From Antedon mediterranea (Eukaryota; Echinodermata; Crinoidea; Comatulida; Antedonidae), in contig NC_092677.1 of the NCBI RefSeq assembly GCF_964355755.1, positions 10,374,601 to 10,438,600 on the forward strand: a DNA stretch of 64,000 nt, in the 5' to 3' direction. The first letter of the stretch is position 1. Every line of letters begins with the position of its first letter. The notes under the pieces were generated by a model that ran no database searches, was not told the origin of the DNA, and was given only the letters and a program-made list of their open reading frames with translations. Below, in pieces: positions 13,700 through 27,800 of the stretch. Made by a program: the position numbers and the translations under genes.

Positions 13700-14402
13700 G
13701 AACATAAAATCACATAAAGTTTAGGGGGGGCGGGGGGTGGGCTTATACCCGAGTATTTAAAAATGCAGATTGTCAAAATCAGCACATGTACTGTGTATTC
13801 AATCATGGACATCCCTCCTCTGAAACCTCCACACTAGCGCCCTCACAATGTGTTAGGACGTGTACGTTGCCTATACATGATGTGTAGAGTGCCGGAAAAT
13901 TAAACTCTTAATTCATGTCATTTGTCGTACAATATCTAATATTTTAAACATCAATTGAACAAGAAATTATCAAGCAAAAAAGCAAATAACAATGTTTGTT
14001 AGATAGAATTGTACCAAAGAAATTTAATAACTTGTTTATGGCAGCTGCTACCAAATAGGAGTTCTCCGTTTTGGCTACTTGTGATTCGAGCATAGTGTGT
14101 GCAGCGATCTTCGCCCGCGATGGAGTGTAAACAATACAGGATACCTAGGCCTGATATGGTCTAGCTTATATTAGCCTAGCTTGGTTATGATAAAAGGAAG
14201 GTGGATGCGGCGTATGGAAGTTGCTAGACGGGTCGACTATCACAAAATTAATACTCGCCCTTACCAAATACATACAGCACCTACTGTAGATCTTCAAATT
14301 ATTGGATGGGCTTATACCAGAGTGCCTCATATTGCATTAAAATTAGTCAAAAGTCGGGGTGGCTTAAACCGGAGTATGGGCTTATACCTGCATCAGTACG
14401 GT
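13700..14402 (+). mobile_element. MITE-3 copy 2 (degenerate)
   Basis: Aligns by eye over its length with the intact copy at 30469-31139. Shared words include GGTGGGCTTATACCCGAG, AAAAATGCAGAT, GCGCCCTCAC, TTATATTAGCCTAGCTTGG and the right end CATCAGTACGGTA. The left terminus is eroded. The open frame at 14181-14489 lies inside it and is not a gene. Confidence 0.75.
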
Positions 14403-14814
14403 AAACAGAACCTTGGAGATCAGTTTTTAGTCGTGTGCAAACAATTACTAAAAATAAAAAACTCTATAGTTCAAAATGTCGGTCGGTAATAGGTCGGTTG
14501 GTCGGTAAACACTAACTAAAATTTGCACGACTGGGCCAGCCATGTATGGCCTTGTTAAGTATAGGATTGATCAGGGACAAGAAATTTCAAGTTAATAATG
14601 TAAAATAATGTAGACATACTTGAGCCCACTCCTAATATAACATATATAAACAGAGTGTAAATTGCCTAAAGACCCCATTATATCTCAAATGTGAAAACTA
14701 CAACATATTGAACATAAAAACTTCTATTAACTGGAAAATAAACTGTTTACGATATTCTTCAAGAACAAAGTTTATGATACACAGACAATAGTGACAAACT
14801 ATGTATAAACTTAC

Positions 14815-14899
14815 CCTATTGTATTAAAATCATTTCCCTTTCTGGTTGTTCTTACTATGTTTCGACTAGCAATAAATTTACTTTCAAATAAAGTGACAG
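14815..14899 (-). CDS. Tentative exon 5 of the CUB-domain gene
   Basis: On the - strand an open stretch lies between an acceptor-like CCGCAG and a strong donor GTAAGT. It starts with two bases, which fits the single base left by exon 4, so the frame would continue. The 28 residues are basic (FIASRNIVRTTRKG). That could suit a juxtamembrane or linker region, but no domain is visible. The pyrimidine tract is poor, and other short candidates exist further downstream. This is only a frame-compatible possibility. Confidence 0.25.
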
Positions 14900-15245
14900 C
14901 TGCGGATATACGTGTAAATGTAGACACTTATTGTTGTATAATAAATGTTATATGTAAATGTCTATGTAACAACAGAGAGACACTGAAAAGATTACAAGGT
15001 TTTTGGTTGGTCTATGTGCCCCATGGGAGGCGTGGCTTGATGTGATACTGTCTTAACCCTAAACCCTCAACCACTGTCAGTGTTTTGTGTTTGTGCAATC
15101 ATGTGCTACTCTGACTAATACTGCTGCTGTCTGAATCACTAACACTTTTTTCTGTCTAAAGTTTAATATCTAATGTAAAACATTCATTTTGTAACACATT
15201 GGTCAATTGTCACTTTCTGTAAACAACACCTGCTGTTATTAATAA

Positions 15246-15660
15246 TTCCACCAAGTTCTTCCACTCAGTTGAAAGTTCTTCCACCCAGTTGAAAGTTCTT
15301 CCACCCAGTTGAAAGTTCTTCCACCAAGTTGAAAGTTCTTCCACCAAGTTGAAAGTTCTTCCACCAAGTTGAAAGTTCTTCCACCAAGTTGAAAGTTCTT
15401 CTACCAAGTTGAAAGTTCTTCCACTAAGTTGAAAATTCTTCCACCAAGTTGAAAGTTCTTCCACTAAGTTGAAAATTCTTCCACTCAGTTGAAAGTTCTT
15501 CCACCAAGTTGAAAGTTCTTCCACTCAGTTGAAAGTTCTTCCACTCAGTGGAAAATTCTTCCACTCAGTTGAAAGTTCTTCCACCCAGTTGAAAGTTCTT
15601 CCACCCAGTTGAAAGTTCTTCCACCCAGTTGAAAATTCTTCCACCCAGTTAAAAGTTTTT
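15246..15660 (+). repeat. 20-bp minisatellite GTTGAAAGTTCTTCCACCCA, about 21 units
   Basis: Near-perfect array, with the variable position reading CCCAGTT, CCAAGTT or CTCAGTT. It begins 38 bp inside the intron after exon 4 of the CUB gene. It yields an artificial - strand ELSTWWKNFQ frame. Confidence 0.95.
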
Positions 15661-15698
15661 ATATTAAAAAAAAAACCGAGACAATAATGTAACCTTAC

Positions 15699-15836
15699 CT
15701 GTTAAATTGGAATAAAATTTACTATCTGTTTCACTATTTTGAACTGTAGAGGGAGTTGTTGACATAATACTGTTATTGGATTTGGAAGTTGTACCATGCA
15801 GCAATAAGCATTCTATGTCACATATATGTTTTGAAT
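15699..15836 (-). CDS. Exon 4 of the CUB gene: Ser/Thr/Asn-rich linker
   Basis: 138 bases bounded by acceptor ATTTTTTAG and donor GTAAGG, with phase 1 at both ends and no stop. It follows the CUB exon in frame. The 46 residues contain two Cys close together (ICDIEC). Then comes a Ser/Thr/Asn-rich stretch (SNNSIMSTTPSTVQNSETDS) with possible N-glycosylation sites, which looks like a stalk or linker between extracellular modules. Confidence 0.6.
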
Positions 15837-18800
15837 CTAAAAAATATTAATAAACAGAAAACATCACTAGTAGTAGTATAAAAATGAATATTAATAATAC
15901 AAATAATTTTAATATTAAATGTCAACAAAAGAGGAGAAATATTGTTTTAACAGCTTTATAGGGGACACTTTATTTTGTCCTTAGTGTATGTTGCCTTTAT
16001 AGAGGCATTTTCATAATTAGATCATTCCATTTTACAAAGACAATAATAATATATAGCTTTAATTACATAAATGAAAAAAAAAACAACTTACCATCTTTCT
16101 TATGAAAACTAAATATTGCATTAAAAGAACTAATCAAACATTCTTGACTGTCTTGCACTATAAGTTTTAATTTATTATCTATTGATTCCAGCTGAAATGG
16201 AGTTGTCCGACTACAGCAATGTTCACTATTAAATTCAATCCCAAAAGAATCTGGGCCTCTCTGAACAACTTTCACTACACACGGTTTATCATCGGTCTTA
16301 CTTTGCGGAAAAACATTTAGTTCTGTAATGTTCACAAATATAACGTGCCGTTTTGGAGCTTTAATACGATAGTGACATTTATGTGGGCCTTCTTCTAAAC
16401 TTGCATTGCGAAACCAAGTTATGTTATTAATGTCTTCATTATAGAAGGTCCTTGAACAATCTGCAAGATTAAAATAGTGATATGTTACTAAGTATATAGT
16501 GACAGTTTCTGCTGACGGATTAGCCCGAAATTAAGTAGTTACGTAGTACATCCACCAACTCGCAGTGTGAATGCACTCTACAGACACTGGAATCATGCCA
16601 ACCTGAACAACATTTGCAATACGCGATATCAGTGATGTTCATAATTGGATTTGATGTGAATATAGAGATAAACCATAAAAATCTCTTCAAATCTCAAGCA
16701 CAAAATGTATCCAGCTAAATATCAATGAGATGTTGTTTTAATTATTATTATTATTCAATATGTTCACAAAGCTAATAACAGCAGTTGAAAATAAACATAA
16801 TGTCAAAAAAAGTAGGTCAAACTGTTTTATTGTATAAATACATGCGTATGTTGAAATTTGTTCTCACAATGTTTAACATTGACAATATAAATAAGAAAAC
16901 AGAAATCATTATTCATTAAACACAATGTTTTTAGAAACTGAATTTATAATATCCAGATAAAACAATGTTGAAAATCATAATTTGAAACACTTTGCAACCA
17001 TATTTAAAACCCTATGTTTATGCCAAGTGATAGTACATATTTAGGCCTAACAAGCTAGCTTATAATGTCCCTGTAAAATTTCTGGTCAGAAAGAATAAAC
17101 ATCAAATTTATTAATTAACCAATATTCTTAATTCTCATATAATGTTGCTAAACAAAATTATTACTTAATTGAGTCTTAATGTCTAACATTGAATTGGGTA
17201 ATTATTAAAATGTTCAACCACAGTGTAAACACAGACTTCATATTTAAACGATATACATGTAGACAGGATTCCGCCCACTCTGGCTACTGTTAATATGCTA
17301 GCGTAAATCATTGTGTTGCTTCGTCATATAGGATACCATGTCGCAGTAACATTTCATGTCAATTTGTTTTTGTTGTTGCCGATATTGTCCTGTTCGAATA
17401 AAGCCAATAAACTATCGCTATATTAATCAAAGCTGGATTTTATTAGGAACTTTACGATTTTAGTAAACATGAATCACATCCACGTTCACATGGATGGTAG
17501 TCGACTCGTACTCATCCACACGTATATGAACATTCATGTTGACACGCCGGTGAACGTATGACGTATTTTACCTTCGTAATCTGTAGTGCTACTCCACTGG
17601 GCCGGTGGTACTGGCTTAGGCCAAGCTATGTATTAAGGGGACAGGTACTGGGTCACAAAAGTTTCCCTTTAATATTGGTTCTAATGCATTTAAGATATTG
17701 TATAATATAAAATAGACAGTATACAGCTCTCTTTGGAAATGATTAATACCAAAGGGCTTAGTAGTAATTTCCTAGGGTTTTAATGTTCAAGATATCTAGT
17801 GTGATTATGTTTGCTTGCAGGCATTATAACTGTGGAACATGATACGTATTGCCACATAAACGAACAAAAGTCTATTATTATATTGGCCTAGTAATTTGCC
17901 TTTACTTACACAATTAGCCTTTGAAAGTAAATGGCTTAACCCAGATTGGTGTGCAATGATGGCGTAATTAGGTCATAGTAATTAGAACACGATTAGTGAA
18001 ATACTATTAGTAACTGTAGTATCTTGAACCAAGCCTAGACCGTCTCGTGTCTACACAAAATATTGATTGTACGGTATACCATTTACAATATTGATTGTCT
18101 GGCTACCTATTACATTAGTAAGAAATTACATTAGAAATTTTAATTTCTTTTTGCAGTCTTAAATTTTCTAGTTTCACAATCTATATGTACTGTAGCTATT
18201 CCACTACAATGTCGCCTAAAAAAACAATTTTCATGTAAAAATAAAGTTTTTAAACATTATTTCATCCTTCTTTCTCCAACATGAGCCACTTTAGGACCAC
18301 TGAACAGGGTTATTTTTAACAGCCTCATTTCTTACTTTCTCAAATCTAATTTTACAGGCATGACTGTGGTATCAGTACCTCAGTGAAAAGAAAAATTGAC
18401 TGGCCAAAACGGGCCGTTTACTCTGAAAGTGTATATAGGCCTGTCCAACTGACCTACTAATACAAAGATCTGCTGTACGAGAATATAAAATGTCTCCTAA
18501 CTGAGGCGATTAACACATTACAAAAACATACCATACTGTTTATTTCACAAGAGCTTATCATTTTCTGTCAGCTAATGTTTTACTGATGGTATTAAATGTT
18601 GTAAACATTATTGAAAGGAAAAAAAAGGGTATGTAAGGTAGTGATATCAATACTAATGTTGCACGCTACAGTTGAAAGATAATGCTATAATGACGCGGTA
18701 ACAGATGTTGCGCATCCCAATAGAATAAGGGTTAACAAACTATTCAAACAGCTCGTTACCTCAACAGCGCAGGTCAATAATATAGTTTTGTCTAATACAT

Positions 18801-21800
18801 AATCAATGATCATATTTATAATTATGTAAAATGCATAATAATTTGATAATAATGCTCCTTACAATCTACAGTACAGTTGACGAACTAAATGTGGTTGTAG
18901 GCACTTTGCTCAATTGTGTGTGTAGTCGGACATAATGTTAATATCATTAGGGAAATGCTGGACATGACGTTTAGTCGCACTATGACAAGCAACATTATGC
19001 GGACAATTTTAAAACTGATCGTTATATGGTTTATGTATTAATAGGTTCAGGCCCATAGCCAGTGGGGGTTTTTTATAGTTGGGGCGAACCCCCCTTCACA
19101 GCGAACCCCCCTTCACAGCGAACCCCCCTTAATCTACAGCGAACATGTCAACAATACACCGAAGTATCTAAATATTTGCATTAGTTGATTATAAAATAAT
19201 TATTAGCATTTATACTGTAACAGAAGTACCTTTGCCTGGGACTTCTCCCTGACCTGATGTTCAAACATATTGAGTGTAAAAAAATATTATCCTCATTGTT
19301 AGTAGCGTGTGTTTAAACCGGTGGAAAAAGTATTGTAGGCTATGGCTGTTTGCTAGCGAGCTATGAAAGTGTCATTTCTGGCAAACTATGGTGCCATTTA
19401 TCATAAATTTCCAGGCATCTAGGGATGTCATTTAACAAAATTCGCTCAGCTAAGTCATTATAGTTAAAATTAACATTACTTGGCTATCAGTATCAGTCTT
19501 AAGCGTGTTTCCCACTAGCGACGCAACGCAAGGACGTAACGCAACGCAAGTGAATTGACCAATCACAAGCGATGGCTTATTCGCTTGTGATTGCTAACTG
19601 TCTATAACTTCGCTTGTCATTGGTTAAAACGCTTGCGTTGCGTTTACGTCCTTGCGTTACGTTCTAGTGGGAATCAAGCTTCTCTCTTAGTCATAGAACG
19701 ACAAGACCATGAAAAGTAATAATTATGAAAAGACATGAAAATTTTACTCCTTATGTCTACACAAAATATAAATGGCAATTATCATATTGACGCTCGGAGC
19801 ATTCAGCGATTACCCATCATGCTGTGTCTAGACAGATCGTACATTTATTGATTTTTCTTGATCTATAAAAACTTGGTTCATGGGCAGGTCATAAATGTGA
19901 AAATTTGTATAGAATACAGCTGTTTTCTAAATTACAAAATAATATGAAAATTATTAATTAATTTATTAATTTGTGATGTACCATATTAATTTCACAGATG
20001 TATTGTTCCCCACCCACTTTGAAGATTAATAAAATCAGACTTTAAATAGGCCATTTTGTAGGTGTAATCAAGTTTTATCAATCAATCAACTTACTAAAAA
20101 TAAGGAAAAATTTTACCTTGATTTTTGTACAAATTAAAAACTGATAAAAATAAATAATATTCAAAATAAAATAACTTAATAAGTTAATAACTAAAAGAAA
20201 GACATTATTCTATATATATAATAGTTTTAGAAAGAGCCTTAGGACATACAGTAGATGTTAATTATCCAGTACATTATAATTGATTTGATTCATTATGTAA
20301 CTGTTAAAACAGACTGCTAAATAATACAGCAGCTTTACGTTTCATTTAACAACATAACTAGGTTGGGGTCAATTAAATAAAAATAATTAATATTAATAAA
20401 CCCATTATGTCTATGGATGATCCCGACAAAATCAATTGTCATTTTACCAGACCACAAGGTCAAATAAATAGTACAGTAAATGATGCTGATAAATTCTGTT
20501 CTTTTCAAATTATGTATTTAGGTTAGAAATTAGGTTGTGTAGTCAATCATTATTAAAATAATATTTCCACATAATTATGGTAAGTACACCATAATCAAAA
20601 TAAGTAGTCCTAATTTGATTGATAAAAAGTAAAATTATACGGTCTGATAAAAAACAACTATTACTAAAGCCTAATGGTAGAGTCTATTATGGGACGCTTT
20701 GTTTCCTATCCTGGGTGGGTAGCTTAAGGTCTGTCTACACAAGTAAGTGTGATGTGCCCAAATATGGTAGCGATATGTCCAAACATGGTAGTGCTATGAC
20801 ATCAACGTGTCCATATGGGCACATCACATTTTGTTGTCACAAAGTTTGATAGTGTAGACAGAGCTTTATGTCAGTTTCTAGTTAAATACACTACCAAACT
20901 GCCGCCCATAAACATACAGGTGAAATGAATTTAATAATATATTTTTGTATATTGTTGATGTTTAATTTCAAATTTCAATTTCCACAATATAATAACATAC
21001 ATACAGGATAATAAATGCAATGTACTGTAATAATCATGTAGGTAGAGAGTCATATAAGTCAGAACGATTTTAAGTTTGACCCACCCCAAGATGTAACATT
21101 AAATACGAATACGAAAAAAAAAGAAAAAAAGATATACATAAACTAATAATAAATAAAGAAAACAAAGCTACAATTTCTATTTAAACCATATTATCCGATC
21201 TTAACTGGTCTTATAAAATATATATATTTAACGTTCATCATATCTTGGAGGTAAATAGTTCTTGTACTTAAATTTAGAAGTTGTAGATGCATTTTTAATA
21301 TCTACATGGATTGAATTCCATAACTTTATATGTTCGACCCTTTTGTTTCCTCCTATATTCATTGCATTTTATCTTTAACTGTTTTTATGATGCTGAAATA
21401 AATCCAATCAACCAAATGAAATGAATACACCTTGTTTGACTCATGCAAAAACTACATTGCATTCAAACAATATAATCTGTATGCCTTTAAAATACTCCCA
21501 ATATTTACACTATAAAACTCTTAGATCTCTGTGATAAGAGCAGCTTAATTCCCATTGAGTAAGGCCTAAAATGGGTTACTGTAAGTATGACTAGTGCAAA
21601 TAAAAAAAGGCTGTGTTCTGGTGTACTGTACGCAAACATAGACAGAGACTGTAGCCATATCATTGATATAGCTTTATGGTCTATCGAGTTATATAATTTT
21701 ATTGGGATTAAAAAGGCAGCAATGGAGGGGTATGCTCACGCCTTAATAACAGTCAATATGAAAATATGAACTACTTTTTGAAAGTAATAATAACAATATC

Positions 21801-24800
21801 ATGTATCTTATTAGTAAAAAGGTTCATCTGGATCACTGTATAGTATTTTAAGTAAATTTTCTTTTGGATGATCCAAAGTCGAATAAAATTCGTAAACTTA
21901 CGTTTTTTACTCTAGCTTTCGCTGGTCAACGGCGCAGCTTAATCATGAGTGAGTCTCTGTGACTTTGACTTGTTACCATTAGATCTCGTATATGGTATAG
22001 CGCCATCTATAGATCGTTCAGGTTTTCCCAAATGGGATTGTCGGGGCCTCCTCTTTAGTAAGTTGTTGTACAATTTTGGGAGTTCCAAATATCATGTATC
22101 ATTGTTTATTGTGAGCACTCCCTAGTTTAAAAAATCCTGGATCCACCCCTGTAAACCTACCAAAAATCTTCTAATAGTAACCCACACTCTAATAGTAACC
22201 CCCTTTTAATATAGTAACCCACACTCTAATAGTAACCCACACTCTAATAGTAACCCCCTTCTAATAGTAACCCACACTTTAATAGTAACCCCCCCTTCTA
22301 ATAGTAACAATCTATAATAATAACCCACTACTCTAATAGTAACCCATTGGAGTTACTATTAGAGTCACAAAAAACTTATGATGCAGCCGTATCTTGAAAA
22401 TAACGAGATGATGCATGTTGATCTCGGAAGGGGGGAGGATTAAGTGTTTTTGAGTTTATAAAATCAAGTTAAGTTCAACCAAATTTGTTTATTCGTACTG
22501 TTTTATTATTTTGTTATGAGTTGCTGACCGGAAAAGTTGGGGGTGGGTTACAATTTCAAGGTGCCTAATTTAGGATTAGTAATAGTAACCCACTACTCTA
22601 ACAACCAAGGGTTACAATTAGCAGTACGGTACACATCTAGTCTGTAGGCCTGTTGTTAGTGTCTATATTTTGTGTACAGTAGAACCTCTTCTATTTGACA
22701 CCCTATTCAAGGGACATGTGACACTTCTATTCTTTAACTTGATAAAAGTAAAACATATATTCATATATGATTATAACAATTTGTAAAACCATATTATGTT
22801 TAATTAAATTATTCAGTTAAAATACGTTTTGACTGCTACAACCGTCTCCTACTAGAGAAACAGCAAGACCTTCTTAACTTTTCTTTAGGAGAACACATGG
22901 TGTACAGCAAAGCCGACTTTATTCAAACAAAGGCAACATAAGAGTAAGACTATCCTGGTAACTACTAATGTAAATTACTGTGTTAGTTGTCTTTGAATTA
23001 TTTTTATTATATTGTTAATGTTTCTCTACTGAACCACTTTGGAAATCAATGCTTTAGCACTGAAAATGTCATTCAGTAGAAAGACAGAATAAATAAATAA
23101 ATAAACTATATACATAAAATAAATATTACCTACCACCACCACCACCACCCCATAAAAGAAAATGGTTATTGACGATAGTCAAACTCAAAATAATATCGCT
23201 GCTTTTCGAGTGATATAAGCGAAATGTTATTTTTGTCAGACAAAACTTGTTTATTCAGACCGGTCTGTTGAGTCTAAATCGATCCAACATTCATGTGCAC
23301 AGAAATTATCTAAATTGACCTTTTGAAGCCCTGTGACATAACATATAGATCGACCAATCAGATATGATGGGGCTTTAATGGACAAGGACAATGCTATGTT
23401 GAACATGAGTTTGGCAATGAAACAAGTCTTGTTTTCACCGGAAAGCAACATAATGTGCCTGTAAGTAACAGTTTCGAAGAATAACAGATTCTTAGATAAC
23501 CGATTAATGTAGTTCATATTGAAATAAGTAAACAAACAAAGTGATTAAAAAACGATGTTCAAAATATTTTCTTCCATGAAAAGTGGTCTTAGCAAATATT
23601 TAAAAAATTAGGTTAGTATTTTGTTTACTTTGTCAACAAATTATGTTGTTATTTATGATATAATTTATTTATTTTAAAGCACATTTGTTTTCAGACAACT
23701 ATAAATTACAAAATCGTAGTACAGTACTCTATCTATAAATCTAATTCTAATGGACATATTCATATTTCCAAATTTAGACAACCTTAAAATTCCTTATATT
23801 AAGTGAACACCACTTTAAGGAAATCCCCCCAAATTTGTATACTATTGACTTAAGTAAAATATTAATATTTGATAAGAAATATCTTTTTTAAATGCAATTG
23901 GTGAATATACCATTAGCAACCGTACTGTTAGGCCCTATTCTTATTTTTCAGCGAATTTCAACCATAAAATCTGCTTTCTTTGTTCATATTTTAAATTGTA
24001 GCCTGTCTTTGTATATATAAAAAAAAGTGTAGCCTACTGTATGTCAAATGATTTTAGAATCACAAAATAAAAAAAAAATAGAAAAATAGAATACTATTTT
24101 AGACATGAAGACTGCAATTCTTATAGCACTGTCTACTGTCTCATAATAATATCTAGAATGACATATCAATTAAGACAATTAGTAATGACTAATGGCTAAA
24201 AATAACAATAGAAAAGTCTGACGGCCAGTTACAGCACGTTCCATGTACTGTCAGTCACTGGAACTTGATTCTAGATTATTGCTATGGTAACGTGTCAATA
24301 GTTTATTAATATCTGTATGTCCACTTACATAACACGAAATACAATCATTAAATTTATTTAGAAATTCAAACATTGTTTATTTTTCTTAGTATTATTAAAT
24401 TACAAGATTATTTCGCGAGATTCAGCCATGGTTTACAAAACAACAAATCTATAAAAGTCTGAAATCTAAGAAATTACTTAATTGCACCCAAAGTAATTTG
24501 ACCAATCACAAGCCATTCCTTTTGATATTTACTTGTGGTCATAATTGCATTGTATAGTATACTCATTGTGTCCTAGCTAATTGCCCCAAAATGAGGAATT
24601 TACTAATTAAGGGTGTGGACAAATTAACTTTAAAAATAAAGGTTTAAAAAAAAAAGACATTTACAACAAATTTTGAATGAAAAAATTCAATCATTCAAGA
24701 TAAAACGAGATTTAAAATTCAAACATTTATTTGCCCCAAAATGTTGCAAAATAAACAATGAATTTACTTTTAAAAATTAAGGTTGTGGAAAAATTAACTT

Positions 24801-27800
24801 TAAAAGAGTCAAAAAAGGGTATTAACAAACAATTTACAATAAAAAAACCCCATTTATTTCATCCTATAAGGGAAGTAGAGTTATAAATAAAATGTTATTT
24901 TTTAGTTGATTTCATTGGATTTTTACAGTTGGTGGGCTTGTCAGAGCTGGTTACGGAATGACTACTACCCCGCCAGGAAGTTAGCCACCAAGATGAAAAC
25001 GACTAGAAAAAAAGGACTCCATATTTTAAACAGGTGCTACTATTTATATTAGAAATAAACCAGTCACGCAATACCCAATGTTTAAAAACAATATTTGTCC
25101 TAAACTATTAATAATTCATTTATTTATTATTAAACAAACTCTATTTTATTTAAATATTCTATATTTTTTAGGCTAGACAATAATTAAAAACGAAACTATT
25201 TTATTAATATTTCATGTTCAATGCGCATTAGTAAGGAACTTGGAGCAACCATTTGCATCACGTGCAGCTGACATTGCTCATACATGAATTATGCATGAAT
25301 ACTAAGCACTATTGAACGTTTGCTCGTTCTATGCTGAACAACAATCGTGTTGAAACTCGGCCGTCAACAGGGAGTGTCTAAAAATACTTAGATTTCAAAA
25401 CACTCTTAAAAACCCAAATTTCTTTCTGTTTTTTCTCTTTTTTAGCGCTTTGAGACAATCTTTTGTTGTATAAGCGCTATATAAATCCAACAAAATTACA
25501 TTACATATAGCGATGTTGGTAGAACTAGAAAAATCTTTGTATATTTATTAAATTATACATAATAATAATAATACATAATATAAAGAAAATGACATTTTCA
25601 TGTATTTTAATTTTAATTTTATTTTAGAATGTTAATACCACATTACAAAATTTACCTACAACTGGTAAAATCTTCATATCTTTATTAAATTATATGTAAT
25701 GTAAAGAAAATGACCTTCATTTTCAGGCATTTAAATTTGTATATTAGAATTTTTCTGTCATTTTATTTTAGAATGTTGATACTACATTAGCTATTCCTTT
25801 ATAGTTTTATTATTTATTTATAAACTTTATTATTTGTTATCATTTAATATTACACCAGGTATTAATTGATGTAATGGCGTTACCATCTCTAATTTTTCCA
25901 CCAGAATTTGTTTGAATATTATTATACTATATAGTACAATTGCGATTAATAAATATTATTTGATTGTCTGGAAGCCATAGAAAATTATATTAAAGTATTA
26001 AACAGAAATTAAATCTACAATAAACCGAAAATCCTATATTACTAAATAGCGTTTTTAGTCTAAATTCACTCAAATATATTGAACAAACTTCTTTCCACTT
26101 GGATTTTACATTAGTTCATACTTAAGAAAAACATGAATTCATTATATTACTATTCTGAATAAGTAATGCACTTAAAAACCAAAGGTAATTACTTAGTTTG
26201 TTATTAGAACAGGAGGCTAGTCTTTTAATTTCTTTTTTATGACGAGACCATCCCCTAATTCTGCTGTCTAGACTGTTGTCTAGTTACCAAGGGCATACAG
26301 GGATCACCTTAACAACTCATCAATATACTCTAGCCTGGAGATACTTTTTAGCCATTAATTCCTCTATGTTTTAATGAAGTTTCTTTTGCATATTAAATCC
26401 TTTTTTCTGACATGATAATGAACAAATGGTACTGTCTGACTATTATTAAACTGATATTTTATCCCTTACGAAAAAAGTAGAATTGTTTATAAAGTAATAA
26501 GAAAACAAAACTAGAAGTACTAGAATCCACTAATTATAAATAATAAACTTCCGTATAGAATTTCTATGAACATTGATTTCCATTTTGGTGATTAAATTGT
26601 GATTGAATCTTGACAATTAAAAAAAAATTGTTCACACTGCGATTACAAAATATTCGAATAGTGCTATGACGACGAAAGTTATACCGATGTGTAACATCTG
26701 AAAATCATCTTCCACTATACTCTATAAATAGTACAAAAATATTGCAAAATAATTATTATATACAAATATGAATGTTGATGCAACTAACAGGACCAATTTC
26801 CTTATACGCCATTTTGAAGCTAGCCATTCATGTGCGCGAATTAATTCCGGTTTGAGCTCAAACGTTCCAATCATGTTTCACGCCCCTGGATAATCATGAA
26901 CGATTCATTTTCAAGCAAATTCTCGTCGAGTATTTTTTTTCCAAATGTGATAAACGAGAATTGATATATCTAGAAGAATCTATCACGAAGCAGTACCATA
27001 CCATGACCTTCTGCAAATTTATATAATAACATTAAAACATGGAAAAGCGATTATACAATATGCTGTGCCTATGACTTACACACCCACTGTGATGATAATA
27101 ATAATTGTACTGTACTATAGTACGGGATCCATATTACTAAATATGATTGAAAAATGGAAATACTATAGTACCCCTTTTACACTATCACCGTAACAGCGGT
27201 GTAACCCCGCAGTTGTTAGTACACCGGGCCGTTAAACGCCAGTGTTGTGGTTTTTATTGACTGGTGTAAATGAGAAAATCCAACCACCCCAGTGTGCTCT
27301 CCCCGGGGTGAAATGAAGCTGAATGTATTCCGGTGTACCTTCTCCGGTGTACAGTAGTCGAATCTACACCGGAGACACGAAGTGTAAACGGTTTTTGTGG
27401 TTCAAAACCGAGCTGTTGTTAAAGGTCATTGACGTGAAAATGTAATATGTTGTCACAGAAATACAATATATTATGCAAACAAAATAGTTTTTTTTGCTTA
27501 AAATACACCTTTTTTGCTTAGAACAATAATTGTACAATATAATGTGCTGTTCGTTATTTTCTTTTAAAGGCACAAACACATTTGTGACTTTTCTTTTCTG
27601 CTGAAAATATTGAAATTGTTCGTGTGCATTCTACCTTACCAGAAAGCCTAAAATAATTTGATATTGGTGTAACCCTGGCCGATTCTATGTAGGCCTAATT
27701 ATTGAAAAAAGGAAAATATATAATACTGACGTCTCAATTGATGAAAATGATATCTTTTTTAGGAACTGAAAAAGTACCATATAATAATGTTCCTTCATTG

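Noticed and set aside
14181-14489. 102-codon + strand frame
   Set aside because: Lies within and across the end of a degenerate MITE-3; not conserved in the intact copy.
15210-15524. 104-codon - strand frame with ELSTWWKNFQ-type repeats
   Set aside because: Translation of the 20-bp minisatellite in an intron.
24404-24429. - strand start ATGGCTGAATCTCGCG spliced to the frame 23251-23458
   Set aside because: In phase and with AATAAA at the stop, but it conflicts with the + strand exon that has a perfect donor. The peptide only vaguely recalls a P-loop and lacks GxxxxGK.
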